A stretch of DNA of 6,096 bases from Methylococcaceae bacterium (GCA_022616595.1 JAKEEL010000233.1:1-6096); one strand, 5' to 3'; shown: positions 1-6,096, numbered from the stretch's first letter. The notes: generated by a model not told the origin, from the letters alone. Numbers and translations: made by a program.

Positions 1-161
1 ATCAGCAAGTAAGCGACATACCCACATGCGATCAGACTAACAAGCGATTTGAACAGAAAGGTCACCGCGAACCACGGCGACAACGCGAAAAACAGCAGGC
101 CGCCAAAGGCGCTCGCAAACAGTGCGAATCCCAAGCCTTCGATGAAAGAAAACCGGTTCAT
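1..161 (-). CDS. small membrane protein, 5' part only (runs off the left edge)
   Basis: The reading frame starts at the ATG read from 161 to 159 on the minus strand and stays open to the window edge, giving 53 residues that begin MNRFSFIEGLGFALFASAFG. Two hydrophobic stretches are visible, about residues 8-27 and 29-53, separated by a short Ser-Pro-Trp turn, so this is an integral membrane protein with at least two helices. Its start overlaps the stop of the upstream PspA-like gene as ATGA, a common sign of translational coupling, so the two are almost certainly one operon. I do not recognise the family. By context it may be the membrane partner of the PspA-like protein, as PspB, PspC or other small membrane proteins are in known Psp systems, but no sequence match to those is claimed. 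The C-terminus lies outside the window. Confidence 0.72.
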   Translation of the reverse strand, partial: MNRFSFIEGLGFALFASAFGGLLFFALSPWFAVTFLFKSLVSLIACGYVAYLL

Positions 162-694
162 GGCCGGCTCCGGATCTGCTTTTCTCTTAAAAAGGCGACC
201 TCCACGTCTTCGTCCCGAATCACGTCTGACGGGAATCCCGGCTCTTGGCCAAGGGTTTCATCGGACGCCTCATCGGCGAGCAATTCGGCCTTCTGCCGGA
301 TTTCCTCCAAACGCGCCTGGTTTTCTTCGAACCGGGCTTTGCGCCTCGCGAGCTGATCCTTCATCTGGCTTCTTTTCCTGCCCAATTGCTTTTGCAGGTT
401 CTGCGTCTCGAGACGCCGTTTGATCAACCGGCGGGCCAGTTCCTCCCGTCCGGATTGGAAACACACATCGAGCCGGGCCTCGATGTCTTTGAGTAAACTT
501 TCCGATTCCGCGAGCCGGTTTGCCAGGCGTTCATCATCGCGTGCGAGCTGCCGGATCGATTGCTCATCCAGACCCAGCTCCTTTTCCATGTCGCGGACCG
601 CTTGCCTGAGCACCACGGCGGGCTCTTCGATGCGGTCCAATAAGTCATGCACGTCGGCGCGAAACAAGCGCGTGATTCGTTCGATCAATCTCAT
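158..694 (-). CDS. PspA/IM30 (phage shock protein A) family protein
   Basis: The 178-residue product is almost entirely helical and charged. Residues 1-12 form a short amphipathic N-terminal helix (MRLIERITRLFR). Residues 13-40 match the PspA/Vipp1 N-terminal pattern, with the typical ...LLD.IEEP...LRQ....ME.EL spacing. A long coiled coil rich in Arg, Glu, Gln and Lys follows to about residue 140, then an acidic tail. PspA/IM30 proteins are peripheral inner-membrane proteins that assemble into ESCRT-III-like polymers and protect damaged membranes. The protein is shorter than E. coli PspA (about 222 residues), mainly at the C-terminal end. The ATG at 694 is preceded by a good Shine-Dalgarno sequence, AGGAG at 708-704, with a 9 nt gap. 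The gene is the first of a minus-strand operon, overlaps the next gene by 4 nt, and is divergent from a two-component system that may control it. The family call is confident; the exact role is inferred. Confidence 0.88.
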   Translation of the reverse strand: MRLIERITRLFRADVHDLLDRIEEPAVVLRQAVRDMEKELGLDEQSIRQLARDDERLANRLAESESLLKDIEARLDVCFQSGREELARRLIKRRLETQNLQKQLGRKRSQMKDQLARRKARFEENQARLEEIRQKAELLADEASDETLGQEPGFPSDVIRDEDVEVAFLREKQIRSRP

Positions 695-753
695 GTCAGG
701 GATCTCCTCTAAAAAATACGGACACGGAAATCAGTTTAGGCCGGAGACCCCCG

Positions 754-777
754 GTAAAACAGACACGCTTCGGTAAA
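754..777 (+). promoter_or_regulatory. paired GTAAA half-sites, 19 bp apart, possible operator
   Basis: CGGTAAAA occurs at 753-759 (with its first C at 752) and again at 771-778, in the same orientation and 19 bp apart, close to two helical turns. The second copy also forms an inverted pair, CGGTAAA 771-777 with TTTACCG 793-799, separated by 15 bp. Together with the minus-strand tandem repeat, this gives four GTAAA-type half-sites within 55 bp of an intergenic region. This clustering suggests an operator array for the divergent genes. Function is inferred. Confidence 0.35.
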
Positions 778-792
778 AACTTCGCGCAAAAA

Positions 793-808
793 TTTACCGG
801 AACTTTAC
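793..808 (-). promoter_or_regulatory. CpxR-box-like direct repeat, GTAAA-N6-GTAAA
   Basis: Read on the minus strand, the element is GTAAA, six bases, GTAAA, so the two half-sites start 11 bp apart, about one helical turn. OmpR-family regulators bind tandem half-sites with this period, and the known CpxR consensus is two GTAAA half-sites separated by about 5 bp. The neighbouring response regulator belongs to the same OmpR/PhoB class, so this is a plausible site for autoregulation and for control of the pspA-like operon. The repeat is seen directly; the binding protein is inferred. Confidence 0.45.
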
Positions 809-932
809 ATTTCGGATGAGGTAATTCGTTAGGTTAAGGGCTAGGATTAATACATCGTAGATACCGATAAGGGCGGCAAGGGCTTTGAACGGCAGGCGCC
901 TCAATCAACATTGCCTCGATTTCCGGATCGGA

Positions 933-1640
933 ATGAATACGCAACGCAAGACCAGAATACTAATCGTCGAAGACGAAAGCCCGATTCGCACCGGCCTGCA
1001 GGATGTTTTCACCTACCACGGCTATGCGGTGGACTGCGCGGAGGACGGACCAGCCGGGCTCAGAAAGGCGCAGGGCGGTGCTTTCGATCTGATTCTGCTC
1101 GATATCATGCTGCCCGGAATGGACGGCTTCGAAGTCTGCAACCGGATCCGCGAGCAGGACCGCCACCAGCCGATCATCATGCTGACCGCGAAAACCGCCG
1201 ACAAAGACATCATTCAGGGCCTCTCGCTCGGCGCGGACGATTACATCGCAAAGCCTTTTTCGGTCACGGAGCTGGTGCTGCGCGTAAAAGCCGTGCTCAG
1301 ACGATCCTCGATCGGTCGGGACGAGAGCAGCCTCATCGTTCTCGGCGAGGATCTCGAAATCGACAAGCGGAATCTGTCGGGGCGGGACCGGAACCGGAAG
1401 ATCACGTTTACGCGGCGCGAGATGGATATTCTTGAATACCTGGATCGCAATTCGGATCGCCCCGCGTCCCGCGAAGAATTGCTGCATAGAATCTGGGGTT
1501 ACGCGAAACACCTGAACATCGAAACCCGGACCGTCGACATTCACATCGCAAAATTGCGGCGCAAGATCGAACCGGCTCCGGCGGAACCGCGCTACCTGGT
1601 CACGGTGCGCGGCGCGGGTTATCGCTTGATCAAAGGCTGA
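933..1640 (+). CDS. OmpR/PhoB-family two-component response regulator
   Basis: The 235-residue product has the normal size and two-domain layout of this family. The N-terminal receiver domain (about residues 7-122) has the acidic pair Glu13/Asp14, phosphoacceptor Asp57 in LLDIMLPGMDG, Thr85 in the MLTAK segment and Lys107 in the AKPF loop, so all catalytic positions are intact. A winged-helix DNA-binding domain follows (about 133-235), with the recognition helix near residues 197-212 and the usual VRGAGYRL C-terminal hairpin. It should be phosphorylated by the kinase encoded 7 bp downstream and act as a transcription factor. The frame is also open from a TTG at 885, which would add 16 residues. 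I chose ATG 933 because the receiver fold then starts after the usual few residues. The Shine-Dalgarno at 933 is weak (GGATCGGA), while GGCAAGG precedes the TTG, so the start is not certain. The likely targets are this operon and the divergent pspA-like operon. Confidence 0.93.
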   Translation: MNTQRKTRILIVEDESPIRTGLQDVFTYHGYAVDCAEDGPAGLRKAQGGAFDLILLDIMLPGMDGFEVCNRIREQDRHQPIIMLTAKTADKDIIQGLSLGADDYIAKPFSVTELVLRVKAVLRRSSIGRDESSLIVLGEDLEIDKRNLSGRDRNRKITFTRREMDILEYLDRNSDRPASREELLHRIWGYAKHLNIETRTVDIHIAKLRRKIEPAPAEPRYLVTVRGAGYRLIKG

Positions 1641-1647
1641 AACGAGA

Positions 1648-3738
1648 GTGGATTCAACGGCCGAAATCAGTAAAAAACGGCTCGGGAGGTGGCTGTTCCT
1701 GTTTTTCATGGCGCTCGCGATTCCCTCCGGAATCCTGATCCAACAAGCCTACAGCCAACTGAAATGGCAGGCCTTTCATCAGCACCGGCTGATCGCCGAG
1801 GAACTCGCCGCGCGCATCGACTCGAACCTGCGCCGCCTGATCGATCAGGAAGAGTCGCGTTCCTTCACCGATTATCAATTTCTCGTGCTCGAAGGCGAAG
1901 CCTATCTGAATCTGCCGCAGCGTTCCCCGCTCTCGATCTTTCCGGTCTCGACTTCCTTTCCCGGCGCGATCGGTTATTTCCAGGTCGACAGCCTGGGAAG
2001 CCTGAGCACGCCGCTCCTGCCGCGGCAGCCGGGCAATCCTTCCGCGCTCGGGCTTCCGGCAGACGAATTCCAGGATCGCTTCGCGCTTGAAAACCGGATC
2101 CGCGGAATCCTGAGCCGGAATAAACTCGTCAACAATGGAAAACCGGACCGCTTGCGGGATTCGGAAGCCCCGGGCCGTCAGGTTTTGCTTTCACCCCAAC
2201 CGGGTAAAGTGGAACTTGAAAAGGCCGAATCGCAGGACAGCCCGAAAACCAGCGCCGAAGATATTCAAACCCTCGCTCCTGCCGACTCGATTTCCCCGCA
2301 GGCGGCCTTCGACCAACTGAACAGCCTGACCCGCCGGAACGAGGTTCGTGAAAAAATCCAAAAGACCCAAAAGCAGGGCACAATCGGCGACTTCAATCTG
2401 GATTACAGTTATCAATCCGGTTCGGCAAATGCACCTTCGGCAGAACAAGACAACAAAAAAACGGCGTCGGAACCTAAACGAATCGCCCGAAAGGAACGCA
2501 TCGCGGTCGCGGAACCGCAAGCACCGTCCGGGCGCGTGGATCTCGAATCCGGTCCGGCGCTTCAGGACGAACCGCGCATCCACACCTTCGAAAGCGAGAT
2601 CGATCCCTTCGAATTCAGCCTGCTCGACAGCGGGCACTTCGTGTTGTTCAGAAAGGTCTGGCGCGACCGGCAGCGCTACATCCAGGGAATGCTGATCGAA
2701 CAGCATCCCTTCCTGAACGGGATCGTGAGCACGGCATTCGATGATTCGCCACTCTCGAAAATGAGCGATCTGATCATCGCGTATCAGGGAACCGTGTTCT
2801 CGGCGTTCAAACGTGGAGTCTCGCTCGACTACGCGCCCGGAACCACGGAATTCGCCGGTTCCGTGTTGTATCAGACCCGCCTCTCGCCGCCCCTGAACGA
2901 TTTCGATCTGGTGTTCAGCGTGACCCGGCTTCCGCCGGGACCGGGGTCCGAACTGGTCTTCTGGATCGCGATCGTGTTGGTGGGCGTTTTGGCCGGCGGA
3001 TTCGTCCTGATGTATCGCACTGGCGTGGTCCAGATCACAATGGGCCAGCAGCAACGCAACTTCGTCTCGGCGATCAGCCACGAACTCAAGACTCCGCTGA
3101 CCTCGATCCGGATGTACAGTGAGATGCTGCGCGAAGGCTGGACGTCCGAAGAAAAGAAGATCGCTTATTACGACTACATTCTGAGTGAAAGCGAGCGCCT
3201 GACCCGCCTGATCAATAACGTCATGCAGCTCGCGAAATTGGGGCGCGGCGAGGTGCGGATGGAAATCAAAGCGGTGCCGGTCGGGACCCTGATGGAAGAA
3301 GTCCGCCAGAAAGTCCTGACCCAGACCGACGCGGCGGGTTTCCAGTTCGTGCTTTCGATTTCTTCCGAAGCCCAAGGCATCGAGGTCAAGACGGATCCAG
3401 ACGCCTTCACGCAGATCATCATCAATCTGGTCGATAACGCGATCAAATTCTCGCGCAAATCGGACCGGAGAATCATCGAACTCGGCTGCGGTCCGGCGCC
3501 GGCGGGATCGGTGCGATTCTCGGTCCGCGACTACGGGCCCGGAATCGTGCCGGATCAGATGAAAAAGATATTCAAATTGTTCTATCGCGCGGAAAACGAA
3601 CTCACGCGCGAGACGGTCGGTACGGGAATCGGGCTCGCGCTGGTCCGGCAACTCGCGAACCGCATGCAAGGCCGGGTCGACGTGATCAACAAGTCACCGG
3701 GCGCCGAATTCACAATCACGCTTCCCGCGGCTTCCTGA
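1648..3738 (+). CDS. membrane sensor histidine kinase with a large extracytoplasmic domain
   Basis: The 696-residue product starts at GTG 1648, 7 bp after the regulator stop, so the two are co-transcribed. TM1 is about residues 15-31 and TM2 about 436-456, leaving about 400 residues outside the inner membrane. That region has two ordered-looking parts (about 32-155 and 311-430) around a hydrophilic, low-complexity stretch. The cytoplasmic half begins directly after TM2 with no recognisable HAMP domain. The HisKA helix carries phospho-acceptor His478 in ISHELKTPLTS. The HATPase domain has the N box (Asn593 and Asn597 in INLVDNAIKF), the G1 box Asp628-x-Gly630-x-Gly632, an F box near 641-646 (IFKLFY) and the G2 box from Gly658 (GTGIGLAL). 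All catalytic boxes are intact, so it should be an active autokinase and phosphatase for the neighbouring regulator. The signal is unknown. The divergent PspA-like gene points to envelope or membrane stress, which is inference. Confidence 0.93.
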   Translation: MDSTAEISKKRLGRWLFLFFMALAIPSGILIQQAYSQLKWQAFHQHRLIAEELAARIDSNLRRLIDQEESRSFTDYQFLVLEGEAYLNLPQRSPLSIFPVSTSFPGAIGYFQVDSLGSLSTPLLPRQPGNPSALGLPADEFQDRFALENRIRGILSRNKLVNNGKPDRLRDSEAPGRQVLLSPQPGKVELEKAESQDSPKTSAEDIQTLAPADSISPQAAFDQLNSLTRRNEVREKIQKTQKQGTIGDFNLDYSYQSGSANAPSAEQDNKKTASEPKRIARKERIAVAEPQAPSGRVDLESGPALQDEPRIHTFESEIDPFEFSLLDSGHFVLFRKVWRDRQRYIQGMLIEQHPFLNGIVSTAFDDSPLSKMSDLIIAYQGTVFSAFKRGVSLDYAPGTTEFAGSVLYQTRLSPPLNDFDLVFSVTRLPPGPGSELVFWIAIVLVGVLAGGFVLMYRTGVVQITMGQQQRNFVSAISHELKTPLTSIRMYSEMLREGWTSEEKKIAYYDYILSESERLTRLINNVMQLAKLGRGEVRMEIKAVPVGTLMEEVRQKVLTQTDAAGFQFVLSISSEAQGIEVKTDPDAFTQIIINLVDNAIKFSRKSDRRIIELGCGPAPAGSVRFSVRDYGPGIVPDQMKKIFKLFYRAENELTRETVGTGIGLALVRQLANRMQGRVDVINKSPGAEFTITLPAAS
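2116..2577 (+). other. low-complexity hydrophilic insert in the kinase sensor domain
   Basis: Kinase residues about 157-310 are rich in Lys, Glu, Gln, Ser, Ala, Pro and Asn and nearly free of hydrophobic clusters. They include runs such as KKTASEPKRIARKER and a short stretch with regularly spaced charges (RNEVREKIQKTQKQ). The flanking parts look folded, with alternating hydrophobic and polar residues. The insert therefore reads as a long disordered linker inside a periplasmic sensor that may otherwise be a PAS- or CACHE-like fold. That fold assignment is inference; the composition is seen. Confidence 0.5.
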
Positions 3739-3741
3739 AAT

Positions 3742-3921
3742 TCACGGAAACGAATCGGGCCGAAGCGGGAAAACGGCACCGCCGACCCGCATCCTCCCAC
3801 CCTCGACCACCCGTGCCGTCAGGCCGCCGTCCCCGCGCATCGCGTTCAGACCGCTCTCCCCGAGCACCGCTTCCATTTTCGAGCACGGATGGCAAAGCCC
3901 CGTGGTTTCAAGCAATGTTCC
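3742..3921 (-). pseudogene. 3' remnant of a MOSC-domain protein gene
   Basis: The minus-strand frame ending at 3742 encodes about 59 residues that resemble the C-terminal part of small MOSC-domain proteins: LLETTGLCHPCSKMEAVLG, then LNAMRGDGGLTARVVEGGRM, then RVGGAV. The Cys of the LCHPCS segment sits where MOSC proteins carry their conserved Cys. MOSC domains (the molybdenum cofactor sulfurase C-terminal fold) bind molybdenum cofactor or handle sulfur and activated N-hydroxylated substrates. Intact small members are usually about 130-160 residues or more, so roughly the first half or two-thirds is missing. Upstream the frame meets the 3' end of the sulfatase-like gene within a few codons, and no other part of a MOSC domain is visible in the window. 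A TTG at 3939 overlaps that gene and could start a short peptide, but there is no sign that it is functional. The stop lies 3 bp from the convergent kinase stop. The family match is recalled from memory, without an alignment. Confidence 0.7.
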
Positions 3922-3922
3922 T

Positions 3923-5977
3923 TCAGTTGATGTATCCAAGCGCTTTCAAGGCACTGGAATCATGGGAACGACTTCCGACGTCCACGTCTTCTTTAAGCAA
4001 GCCGTCCCAATCAACCCAGTAGCGATCTGCAACCTCTCTGAGTTTCTGTGCAGTATCGGGTCGCTCGGCGATGATATTGTGCTGCTCTCGAGGATCTGTT
4101 ACCAAATCGTACAGCTCCTCCCTGGCCGGCACCAACACAAAATCCACCCAATAGGGTGCAATATAGATATATTTGTGCCGTGGCGACCGCAATGAGAGCA
4201 TCCTTTTGAATTCAAAACTCCCTCCGTCGAAAACCGAGGATATGATGAATTGGTTGGAAACTGCATCCTGATGTCGGCGCACCCGGCCAAGCAGGGAACT
4301 GCCGTCAAGCTTTGCCGGAACTTCAATATTAAGGTATTCAAGCACGGTTGGCATAATATCAATCAGGGATACCGGTGAGCGGAAACGCTGACCCGCGCCG
4401 GTACCATCCGGAAATCGAATCATCAACGGCACGTGTAACGACGGCTGATAAAGGTCTCCGCTGTGATCAAAAAAATAATTGTGTTCGGTCAGGCTTTCAC
4501 CATGATCCGACGTGAATACGATCACCGTACTGTTAAGAAGTCGAAGCCTCTCGAGTTCACCCAAGAGCCGACCGATTTGCGAGTCGACATAAGCGACCTC
4601 AGCCGCATAAAGCTTTTTCAGATATTCGACTGTTTCCGAATCGCTGGTTACCGCAAGGCGTTCCGAAGGAGAAAGTTGATAGAAGTTTTTAATATCCCGC
4701 GCACCATCGGGCATGGGGCCCGCCAACCGGTCATATGGAGGAGGAGGCTGATAGGGACCGTGCGGATCGAAAAGGTGAACGAATAATGAAAAATTAGTCG
4801 ATTTGTTCGAACGAAGCCAGTCGATCACCGCAGTAACTGTTTCTTCCGCGGGACGGCGAAATCGTTCCGGCGGGTCAGCGGCCAGGAATCTAAACAACGG
4901 GTCTTGTTCAACCATGTCCGGGACTTTCGGGTTGCCGAAGATGTCATCGTCGTACAACCCGAACTTCTCACTCAGCTTTGAATGCCGGTCGGAAAGCGGG
5001 GCAGCGCTTACGAAACCTGCGCTGACGTATCCCACTTTTGCAAGCAGTTCGGGTAGCACCTTGACGGTAGGATCGATCTCGATGGCTCTGTTCCTTTGGA
5101 TGTCATGGTTTCCTGGATACAATCCGGTCAACATGCTGGTATGCGACGGATTGGTGACTGGAATCGGAGAAACGGCATTCTCAAACACCATAGCTCGTTT
5201 GGAAAAACGAGCCAGGTTTGGTGTGTCGACCCGCGAGTTGGCGTAGGCTGACACATGATCCGCGCGCAACGTATCGACGCTTAGAATAATGACGTTATAC
5301 GCTGAACCGGATTTGCCGGAGAACCCATGCATGGCTAGCAACACCGCCAGCCCCAGCACAGCAAAACCACCATTCAAAATGGTAGCGATCCTCGCTCGCC
5401 GCGGTTCTGCCGCAAACCGCAGCGACAAACACTGCAGAACAATCAGAGGCAATAGCAACAGTTGGGGTTCCCAAGGCACACCCTGTCTCGCGGTTCCAAG
5501 GACGGCCAAAAGAACGAGGTTCAGGAGCATGGCTATCGAGACCGAGCCGACCCAGAACGCAGTGCTTCGTAACTGTTTGACCCGCATTGCGATACAACTG
5601 CAGGTCACGAATGTGCCGATCGCAGCGCACGGCGCGATAAGCGTCATGCTATAACCGAGATCGCTGAATTCGAACGCCTTGATGCCTATCAGAACAGCGG
5701 GGAAGGCCGCAGGGGGCCAAATCGACAAATTTCCGGATTCACGGCCGGCTGCGCCCCCGACTATGCGAATACCGGCTACAACTACTCCGGTTGCGACGAG
5801 ACCCGTCAGCGCATAGGTATACCAGATGAACGCAAGGGCTTTGATCTGGCTACCCATTGGAAGATCACTGATGGTTTCGTAGCGCTTCAAGAACAGCGCC
5901 AAACCGATTAGGCTACCCAGCATCAATCCTTGTAACAGGTAACCGCGCCATAGATCTTTTTCTTTCTGCTGATTCAT
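3923..5977 (-). CDS. membrane-anchored sulfatase-like hydrolase/transferase (alkaline phosphatase superfamily)
   Basis: The 684-residue product has about seven hydrophobic helices in its first 216 residues (roughly 12-30, 46-70, 88-103, 110-130, 140-160, 171-186 and 197-216), then a sulfatase-fold domain from about 226 to the end. An odd helix count with a cytoplasmic N-terminus puts the catalytic domain in the periplasm. Candidate metal and active-site residues are Asp235 in ILSVDTLRADH, Thr275 in PVTNPSHTSMLTGLYP, His401/Asp404/His406 in HLFDPHGPY, and Asp491-His492 in FTSDHGES. The C-terminal LKALGYIN is typical of this sulfatase-like subgroup. The formylglycine signature Cys/Ser-x-Pro-x-Arg is replaced by Thr-Asn-Pro-Ser-His, so a classic sulfatase mechanism is unlikely. 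Thr nucleophiles occur in LtaS-type phosphoglycerol transferases. The substrate is unknown; a glycan, lipid or phosphoester is possible. ATG 5977 has GAGGA at 5988-5984, 6 nt upstream. The gene looks clearly lower in G+C than the kinase gene, suggesting separate ancestry. Confidence 0.9.
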   Translation of the reverse strand: MNQQKEKDLWRGYLLQGLMLGSLIGLALFLKRYETISDLPMGSQIKALAFIWYTYALTGLVATGVVVAGIRIVGGAAGRESGNLSIWPPAAFPAVLIGIKAFEFSDLGYSMTLIAPCAAIGTFVTCSCIAMRVKQLRSTAFWVGSVSIAMLLNLVLLAVLGTARQGVPWEPQLLLLPLIVLQCLSLRFAAEPRRARIATILNGGFAVLGLAVLLAMHGFSGKSGSAYNVIILSVDTLRADHVSAYANSRVDTPNLARFSKRAMVFENAVSPIPVTNPSHTSMLTGLYPGNHDIQRNRAIEIDPTVKVLPELLAKVGYVSAGFVSAAPLSDRHSKLSEKFGLYDDDIFGNPKVPDMVEQDPLFRFLAADPPERFRRPAEETVTAVIDWLRSNKSTNFSLFVHLFDPHGPYQPPPPYDRLAGPMPDGARDIKNFYQLSPSERLAVTSDSETVEYLKKLYAAEVAYVDSQIGRLLGELERLRLLNSTVIVFTSDHGESLTEHNYFFDHSGDLYQPSLHVPLMIRFPDGTGAGQRFRSPVSLIDIMPTVLEYLNIEVPAKLDGSSLLGRVRRHQDAVSNQFIISSVFDGGSFEFKRMLSLRSPRHKYIYIAPYWVDFVLVPAREELYDLVTDPREQHNIIAERPDTAQKLREVADRYWVDWDGLLKEDVDVGSRSHDSSALKALGYIN

Positions 5978-5995
5978 TCTGGGTCCTCGAAGCTA

Positions 5996-6096
5996 ATGAC
6001 GCCCGGAACCCGCGAACTACCCGCGCTGCGCGATGCTGCGTGGCGTTCGGGGGCGGATCGGGCCTATCTCGACGGTCCGATCAGCGGCAATCCGAC
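5996..6096 (+). CDS. possible 5' end of an unrecognised gene, divergent from the sulfatase-like gene
   Basis: An ATG at 5996 opens a plus-strand frame of 33 codons that runs off the right edge (MTPGTRELPALRDAAWRSGA, then DRAYLDGPISGNP). The composition is plausible for a soluble protein, but I do not recognise a family. The region is GC-rich, so frames are open by chance: the other plus-strand frames are also open over most of it. No convincing Shine-Dalgarno sequence precedes the ATG. If real, this gene would share the short gap at 5978-5995 with the sulfatase-like gene. The stretch may equally be the 3' end of something on the minus strand or non-coding DNA. Confidence 0.2.
   Translation, partial: MTPGTRELPALRDAAWRSGADRAYLDGPISGNP

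Larger units (their letters stand above)
695..932. promoter_or_regulatory. divergent control region between the pspA-like operon and the two-component operon
   Basis: This 238 bp gap separates the start codons of two divergently transcribed operons, so it must hold both promoters. It is clearly more AT-rich than the flanking genes around 751-863. The core 751-810 contains repeated GTAAA/TTTAC elements that look like operator sites and are listed separately. No pair of -35 and -10 hexamers with correct spacing stands out on either strand. TTTACA at 804-809 (plus) and TAAACT at 738-733 (minus) are possible single elements only. The minus-strand Shine-Dalgarno lies at 710-704. The plus-strand gene may instead begin at TTG 885, which would shorten the region. 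Confidence 0.6.

Noticed and set aside
799..805. GGAACTT, identical to the -35 element of RpoE-type promoters
   Set aside because: No matching -10 element (TCTGA-like) occurs about 16 bp downstream, and the bases overlap the GTAAA-N6-GTAAA repeat, which explains them better.
885..932. N-terminal extension of the response regulator from TTG 885
   Set aside because: The extra 16 residues are not typical of the receiver domain, and ATG 933 gives a standard family length. It is kept as an alternative start only because its upstream GGCAAGG is a slightly better ribosome site.
960..1709. A 249-codon minus-strand frame opposite the response regulator
   Set aside because: It is antisense to a clear regulator with intact Asp57 and a winged helix, and its translation shows no recognisable motif.
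2191..3669. A 492-codon open frame on the minus strand inside the kinase gene
   Set aside because: It lies wholly antisense to a kinase with all catalytic motifs. Its Arg-, Asp- and His-rich translation shows no domain, as expected for a GC-rich shadow frame.
3739..3790. Possible bidirectional terminator between the convergent kinase and MOSC remnant
   Set aside because: Only 3 bp separate the stops, and I found no stable hairpin followed by a T run on either strand.
5978..6096. Missing 5' part of the MOSC gene on the right flank
   Set aside because: All three minus-strand frames were translated by hand. Each contains a stop and none resembles a MOSC domain.

Overview
This window looks like a Gram-negative chromosome of fairly high G+C. 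The evidence is a PspA-type envelope protein, a membrane histidine kinase with a large extracytoplasmic domain, and a polytopic membrane protein whose catalytic domain should face the periplasm. A proteobacterium or a phylum such as Acidobacteriota or Myxococcota would fit. The sequence alone does not fix the taxon, and there is no rRNA or tRNA.

Layout: (1) Positions 1-694, minus strand, hold a two-gene operon. A short PspA/IM30-family coiled-coil protein (158-694) is followed by a small membrane protein whose ATG overlaps the pspA-like stop in an ATGA junction and whose gene runs off the left edge. (2) Positions 695-932 are a divergent control region with several GTAAA/TTTAC elements, including GTAAA-N6-GTAAA on the minus strand, a CpxR-box-like arrangement. 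(3) Positions 933-3738, plus strand, hold an OmpR/PhoB-family response regulator and, 7 bp later, a 696-residue sensor histidine kinase. The kinase lacks an obvious HAMP domain and carries a hydrophilic, low-complexity insert of about 150 residues in its sensor region. (4) Positions 3742-3921, minus strand, hold the 3' end of a MOSC-domain gene that has lost its 5' part. (5) Positions 3923-5977, minus strand, hold a membrane-anchored sulfatase-like enzyme of the alkaline phosphatase superfamily. It has about seven N-terminal membrane helices and a Thr where true sulfatases have the formylglycine Cys/Ser. Its base composition is visibly less GC-rich than the kinase. (6) Positions 5978-6096 are a GC-rich flank with no recognisable gene.

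Reading of function: genes 1-3 look like one cell-envelope stress module, in which a two-component system faces the PspA-like effector operon across a shared promoter region holding candidate regulator sites. The sulfatase-like gene appears to be a separate, probably acquired block. It abuts the truncated MOSC remnant at about 3922, which suggests a recombination or insertion scar. No CRISPR array, insertion sequence, phage gene or RNA gene was seen. The most notable items are the divergent PspA/two-component module with its repeated sites, the unusual sensor domain, the non-formylglycine active site and the MOSC scar.
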